Shown here: positions 59,366-64,000 of the stretch, one piece after another
Position numbering within the stretch: position 1 is the stretch's first letter
How the letters are laid out: every line of letters starts with the position of its first letter
Source of the DNA: Ptiloglossa arizonensis
Taxonomy: Eukaryota; Arthropoda; Insecta; Hymenoptera; Colletidae
Direction of reading: 5' to 3'
Length of the DNA stretch: 64,000 bases
Assembly (NCBI RefSeq): GCF_051014685.1
Contig: NW_027478785.1
Coordinates: forward strand, 481,729 to 545,728
Notes under the pieces: generated by a model
Seen by the model: the letters and a program-made list of their open reading frames with translations, nothing else
What the model was told of the DNA's origin: nothing
Database searches by the model: none
Program-made: the position numbers and the translations under genes

Positions 59366-62300
59366 CATTCTGGTTAAGCGCTTGGAGCAGCAGAATTGCG
59401 AAAAATTTTTTGCCTTCTCAACCATTTCTTGGCTTCAAACTCCCATATCTCGCGAACGGATAGACCTAACCCAAAAATTCCTATTGCATCTGAAAGTAGA
59501 AACTTGCCCCATTACAACGGTATGTGTATTTTTTCCCGGGGCCATTCTGGTTAAGAGTTTGGAGCAGCAGAAGTGCGAAAAATTTGTTGTCTTCTCAACC
59601 ATTTCTTAGCATCAAACTTCCATATCTCGCGAACGGATTGACGTAACTCAAAAAGTCCAGTTGCATCTGAGAGTAGAAACTCGCCCGATTACAACGGTAT
59701 GTGTATTTTTTCCCTAGGCCATTCTGGTTAAGCGTTTGGAGCAGCAGAATTGCGAAAAATTTGTTGTCTTCTCAACCATTTCTTAGCTTCAAACTCCCAT
59801 ATCTCGCGAACGGATTGACCTAACCCAAAAATTCCTATGGCATCTGAAAGTAGAAACTCACCCGATTACAACGGTATGTGTATTTTTTCCCTAGGCCATT
59901 CTGGTTAAGCGTTTGGAGCAGCGGAAGTGCGAAGAATTTGTTGTCTTCTCAACCATTTCTTAGCTTCAAACTCTCATATCTCGCGAACGGATTGACCAAA
60001 CCCAGAAGTTCCTGCTGCGTCTGAAAGTAGAAACTCGCCCGATTACAACGATATGCGTATTTTTTCCCTAGGGCATTCTGGTTAAGCGCTTTGAGCAACA
60101 GAATTGCGAAAAATTTGTTGTCTTCTCAACCATTTCTTAGCTTCAAAGTCCCATATCTCGCGAACGGATTGACCGAACCCAAAAATTCCTGCTGCGTCTG
60201 AAAGTAGAATCTCGCCCGATTACAACGGTATGCGTATTTTTTCCCTAGGCCATTCTGGTTAAGCGTTTGGAGCAGCAGAATTGCGAAAAATTTTTTGCCT
60301 TCTCAACCATTTCTTGTCTTCAATCTCCCATATCTCGCGAACGGATTGACGTAACTCAAAAATTCCAGTTGCATCTGAGAGTAGAAACTCGCCTGATTAC
60401 AACGGTATGTGTATTTTTTCCCTAGGCCATTCTGGATAAGCGTTTGGAGCAGCAGAATTGCGAAAAATTTTCTGCCTTCTCAACCATTTCTTGTCTTCAA
60501 ACTCCCATATCTCGCGAACGGATTGACCTAACACAAAAATTCCTATTGCATCTGAAAGTAGAAACTCGCCCGATTACAGCTGTATTTGTATTTTTTCCCT
60601 AGGCCGTTCTGGTTAAGCGTTTGGAGCAGCAGAAGTGCGAAAAATTTTTTGCCTTCTCAACCATTTCTTAGCTTCAAACTCCCATATCTCGCGAACGGAT
60701 TGACCAAACCCAGAAGTTCCTGCTGCGTCTGAAAGTAGGAACTAGCCCGATTACTACGATATGCGTATTTTTTCCCTAGGGAATTCTGGTTAAGCGTTTG
60801 GAGCAGCAGAATTGGGAAAAATTTTCTGCCTTCTCAACCATTTCTTGTCTTCAAACTCTCATATCTCGCGAACGGATTGACCTAACACAAAAATTCCTAT
60901 TGCATCTGAAAGTAGAAACTCGCCCGATTACAGCTGTATTTGTATTTTTTCCCTAGGCCGTTCTGGTTAAGCGTTTGGAGCAGCAGAAGTGCGAAAAATT
61001 TTTTGCCTTCTCAACCATTTCTTAGCTTCATACTCGCATATCTCGCGAACGGATTGACCAAACCCAGAAGTTCCTGCTGCGTCTGAAAGTAGGAACTAGC
61101 CCGATTACTACGATATGCGTATTTTTTCCCTAGGGCATTCTGGTTAAGCGCTTGGTGCAGCAGAATTGCGAAAAATTTTTTGCCTTCTCAACCATTTCTT
61201 GGCTTCAAACTCCCATATCTCGCGAACGGATAGACCTAACCCAAAAATTCCTATTGCATCTGAAAGTAGAAACTTGCCCCATTACAACGGTATGTGTATT
61301 TTTTCCCGGGGCCATTTTGGTTAAGAGTTTGGAGCAGCAGAAGTGCGAAAAATTTGTTGTCTTCTCAACCATTTCTTAGCATCAAACTTCCATATCTCGC
61401 GAACGGATTGACGTAACTCAAAAAGTCCAGTTGCATCTGAGAGTAGAAACTCGCCCGATTACAACGGTATGTGTATTTTTTCCCTAGGCCATTCTGGTTA
61501 AGCGTTTGGAGCAGCAGAATTGCGAAAAATTTGTTGTCTTCTCAACCATTTCTTAGCTTCAAACTCCCATATCTCGCGAACGGATTGACCTAACCCAAAA
61601 ATTCCTATGGCATCTGAAAGTAGAAACTCACCCGATTACAACGGTATGTGTATTTTTTCCCTAGGCCATTCTGGTTAAGCGTTTGGAGCAGCGGAATTGC
61701 GAAGAATTTGTTGTCTTCTCAACCATTTCTTAGCTTCAAACTCCCATATCTCGCGAACGGATTGACCAAACCCAGAAGTTCCTGCTGCGTCTGAAAGTAG
61801 AAACTCGCCCGATTACAACGATATGCGTATTTTTTCCCTAGGGCATTCTGGTTAAGCGCTTTGAGCAACAGAATTGCGAAAAATTTGTTGTGTTCTCAAC
61901 CATTTCTTAGCTTCAAAGTCCCATATCTCGCGAACGGATTGACCGAACCCAAAAATTCCTGCTGCGTCTGAAAGTAGAATCTCGCCCGATTACAACGGTA
62001 TGCGTATTTTTTCCCTAGGCCATTCTGGTTAAGCGTTTGGAGCAGCAGAATTGCGAAAAATTTTTTGCCGTCTCAACCATTTCTTGTCTTCAATCTCCCA
62101 TATCTCGCGAACGGATTGACGTAACTCAAAAATTCCAGTTGCATCTGAGAGTAGATACTCGCCTGATTACAACGGTATGTGTATTTTTTCCCTAGGCCAT
62201 TCTGGATAAGCGTTTGGAGCAGCAGAATTGCGAAAAATTTTCTGCCTTCTCAACCATTTCTTGTCTTCAAACTCCCATATCTCGCGAACGGATTGACCTA

Positions 62301-64000
62301 ACACAAAAATTCCTATTGCATCTGAAAGTAGAAACTCGCCCGATTACAGCTGTATTTGTATTTTTTCCCTAGGCCGTTCTGGTTAAGCGTTTGGAGCAGC
62401 AGAATTGCGAAAAATTTTTTGCCTCCTCAACCATTTCTTGTCTTCAAACTCCCATATCTCGCGAACGGATTGACCTAACACAAAAATTCCTATTGCATCT
62501 GAAAGTAGAAACTCGCCCGATTACAGCGGTATTTGTATTTTTTCCCTAGGCCGTTCTGGTTAAGCGTTTGGAGCAGCAGAAGTGCGAAAAATTTGTTGTC
62601 TTCTCAACCATTTCTTAGCATCAAACTTCCATATCTCGCGAACGGATTGACGTAACTCATAAATTCCAGTTGCATCTGAGAGTAGAAACTCGCCCGATTA
62701 CAACGGTATGTGTATTTTTTCGCTAGGCCATTCTGGTTAAGCGTTTGGAGCAGCAGAATTGCGAAAAATTTTTTGCCTCCTCAACCATTTCTTGTCTTCA
62801 AACTCCCATATCTCGCGAACGGATTGACCTAACACAAAAATTCCTATTGCATCTGAAAGTAGAAACTCGCCCGATTACAGCGGTATTTGTATTTTTTCCC
62901 TAGGCCGTTCTGGTTAAGCGTTTGGAGCAGCGGAAGTGCGAAGAATTTGTTGTCTTCTCAACCATTTCTTAGCTTCAAACTCCCATATCTCGCGAACGGA
63001 TTGACCAAACCCAGAAGTTCCTGCTGCGTCTGAAAGTAGAAACTCGCCCGATTACAACGATATGCGTATTTTTTCCCTAGGGCATTCTGGTTAAGCGCTT
63101 TGAGCAACAGAATTGCGAAAAATTTGTTGTCTTCTCAACCATTTCTTAGCTTCAAAGTCCCATATCTCGCGAACGGATTGACCGAACCAAAAATTCCTGC
63201 TGCGTCTGAAAGTAGAATCTCGCCCGATTACAACGGTATGCGTATTTTTTCCCTAGGCCATTCTGGTTAAGCGTTTGGAGCAGCAGAATTGCGAAAAATT
63301 TTTTGCCTTCTCAACCATTTCTTGTCTTCAATCTCCCATATCTCGCGAACGGATTGACGTAACTCAAAAATTCCAGTTGCATCTGAGAGTAGAAACTCGC
63401 CTGATTACAACGGTATGTGTATTTTTTCCCTAGGCCGTTCTGGTTAAGCGTTTGGAGCAGCAGAAGTGCGAAAAATTTTTTGCCTTCTCAACCATTTCTT
63501 AGCTTCAAACTCGCATATCTCGCGAACGGATTGACCAAACCCAGAAGTTCCTGCTGCGTCTGAAAGTAGGAACTAGCCCGATTACTACGATATGCGTATT
63601 TTTTCCCTAGGGCATTCTGGTTAAGCGCTTGGAGCAGCAGAATTGCGAAAAATTTTTTGCCTTCTCAACCATTTCTTGGCTTCAAACTCCCATATCTCGC
63701 GAACGGATAGACCTAACCCAAAAATTCCTATTGCATCTGAAAGTAGAAACTTGCCCCATTACAACGGTATGTGTATTTTTTCCCGGGGCCATTCTGGTTA
63801 AGAGTTTGGAGCAGCAGAAGTGCGAAAAATTTGTTGTCTTCTCAACCATTTCTTAGCATCAAACTTCCATATCTCGCGAACGGATTGACGTAACTCAAAA
63901 GTCCAGTTGCATCTGAGAGTAGAAACTCGCCCGATTACAACGGTATGTGTATTTTTTCCCTAGGCCATTCTGGTTAAGCGTTTGGAGCAGCAGAATTGCG
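59366..64000. repeat. Right end of window: cassettes with short spacers
   Basis: Cassettes start at 59,382, 61,152 and 63,629. The first is followed by only four spacer monomers before the next begins, the shortest interval in the zone (ten monomers). From about 62,570 to 62,920 the 'catcaaacttccat', 'ttcgctaggcc' and 'cctaacac' monomers seen near 48.1, 54.1 and 58.2 kb return. The sequence then jumps to the 'gcggaagtgcg' K monomer in mid-cassette. Two single-base losses occur near the end, 'gaaccaaaaa' at about 63,187 and 'ctcaaaagtcc' at about 63,900. The array continues past the window. Confidence 0.72.

Larger units (their letters stand above)
1..64000. repeat. Satellite DNA array, 177-bp monomer, about 361 head-to-tail copies
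   Basis: The same unit recurs every 177 bp across the window. The phrase 'gattgacc' falls at 1, 178, 355 and 532, and landmarks such as 'ggttaagcg' and 'ctcgcgaacgg' keep the same spacing to the end. All copies run in one direction and no foreign sequence interrupts them. Monomers differ at scattered positions, mainly 7-10, 25-35 and about 130-150 counted from 'gattg'. The segments around 85-100 and 165-177 vary least. Length differences between larger blocks are nearly always whole multiples of 177 bp give or take one base. That pattern fits in-register unequal exchange or replication-based amplification. By analogy with known satellites this is probably centromeric or pericentromeric, but the sequence alone does not prove location. 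The family is not one I recognise. Confidence 0.98.
46441..64000. repeat. Zone III: cassette plus dimer higher-order array
   Basis: A six-monomer cassette recurs at starts 46,463, 49,118, 52,304, 56,197, 59,382, 61,152 and 63,629, separated by 15, 18, 22, 18, 10 and 14 monomers. Its order is L ('gatagacc', 'acttgcccc', 'cccgggg', 'aagagtttgg'), G ('catcaaacttccat', 'caaaaagtcc'), L ('ctatggcatc'), K, E ('agaatctcg') and G ('cttcaatctccc', 'cgcctgatt', 'ggataagcg'). Between cassettes lie variable runs of an L-K dimer: L with 'cctaacac' and 'acagctg', then K with 'aactagccc', 'ttactacg' and often 'gggaattctgg'. The window ends inside the seventh cassette. Confidence 0.82.

Noticed and set aside
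1264..63856. Many open frames of 61-98 codons on both strands with near-identical peptides
   Set aside because: The monomer is exactly 59 codons, so any frame that escapes the TAG in 'ccctagg' or 'cttagc' runs into the next copy unchanged. The frames start and end wherever those two stops happen to mutate, have no consistent start context, and change as expected for neutral repeat variation. I do not regard any as a gene.
1..64000. CRISPR array
   Set aside because: Repeats are direct and regular, but there are no unique spacers. The whole 177 bp is conserved between units and variants are shared in higher-order patterns, which is satellite behaviour.
1..64000. Tandemly repeated protein gene such as a surface or silk-like protein
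   Set aside because: Although the period is a multiple of three, stop codons occur in almost every monomer in the frames that look longest, and substitutions show no bias toward third positions in any frame that I could see.
1..64000. Retroelement or transposon remnants inside the array
   Set aside because: I looked for breaks in the 177-bp period, long terminal repeats and sequence unlike the monomer. All offsets are explained by whole monomers plus or minus one or two bases, so no insertion is present.
1..64000. Identity with a named satellite family (human alpha, Arabidopsis 178-bp, maize CentC, rice CentO)
   Set aside because: Monomer length or sequence does not fit what I recall of these families. 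Without a search I will not assign a name or species.

Overview
The window is one uninterrupted eukaryotic satellite DNA array. A single monomer of 177 bp repeats head to tail, all in the same orientation, from the first base to the last (about 361 copies). No gene, RNA gene, transposon, CRISPR array, inversion or non-satellite spacer was seen. Neither end of the array lies inside the window. The nucleosome-scale monomer, the higher-order repeats (HORs) and the near-identical multi-kilobase duplications are typical of centromeric or pericentromeric satellites. I do not recognise the family and cannot name the organism. The hand-built consensus monomer is 42% GC (75 of 177) and keeps 8 CpGs against about 7.8 expected, so it shows no CpG loss.

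Monomers can be typed by the bases after 'gattga': L (cctaac), K (ccaaac), E (ccgaac), H (cataac) and G (cgtaac). These types, together with rarer shared variants, show three zones. Zone I (1 to about 20.7 kb) uses L, K, E and H monomers. It contains a 4.07-kb, 23-monomer tandem duplication (1,641-5,709 and 5,710-9,779), a mosaic of 14- and 17-monomer spacings, and a 2,654-bp tandem duplication (13,607-16,260 and 16,261-18,914). Zone II (about 20.7-44.7 kb) adds the G monomer. It overlaps a macro-duplication at an offset of 16,105 bp (14,191-28,092 against 30,296-43,843), whose copies differ by a handful of substitutions and one 354-bp deletion. A 2,301-bp tandem duplication sits between them. 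Zone III (about 44.7-64 kb) recurs around a six-monomer cassette (order L G L K E G) starting near 46.46, 49.12, 52.30, 56.20, 59.38, 61.15 and 63.63 kb. The cassettes are separated by variable numbers of a 354-bp dimer carrying EcoRI and PvuII sites, and another duplication near 4 kb lies at 51.4-59.4 kb.

Nothing here works as a set of genes. The monomer is exactly 59 codons long, so short open frames recur, but these are products of the period. The features most likely to matter biologically are a 17-bp minus-strand element matching 8 of 9 fixed positions of the CENP-B box core, an A5T6 near-palindrome in many monomers, and the layered record of recent amplification. One 1.05-kb stretch (5.79-6.85 kb) carries a cluster of single-base indels that may be an assembly or polishing fault.
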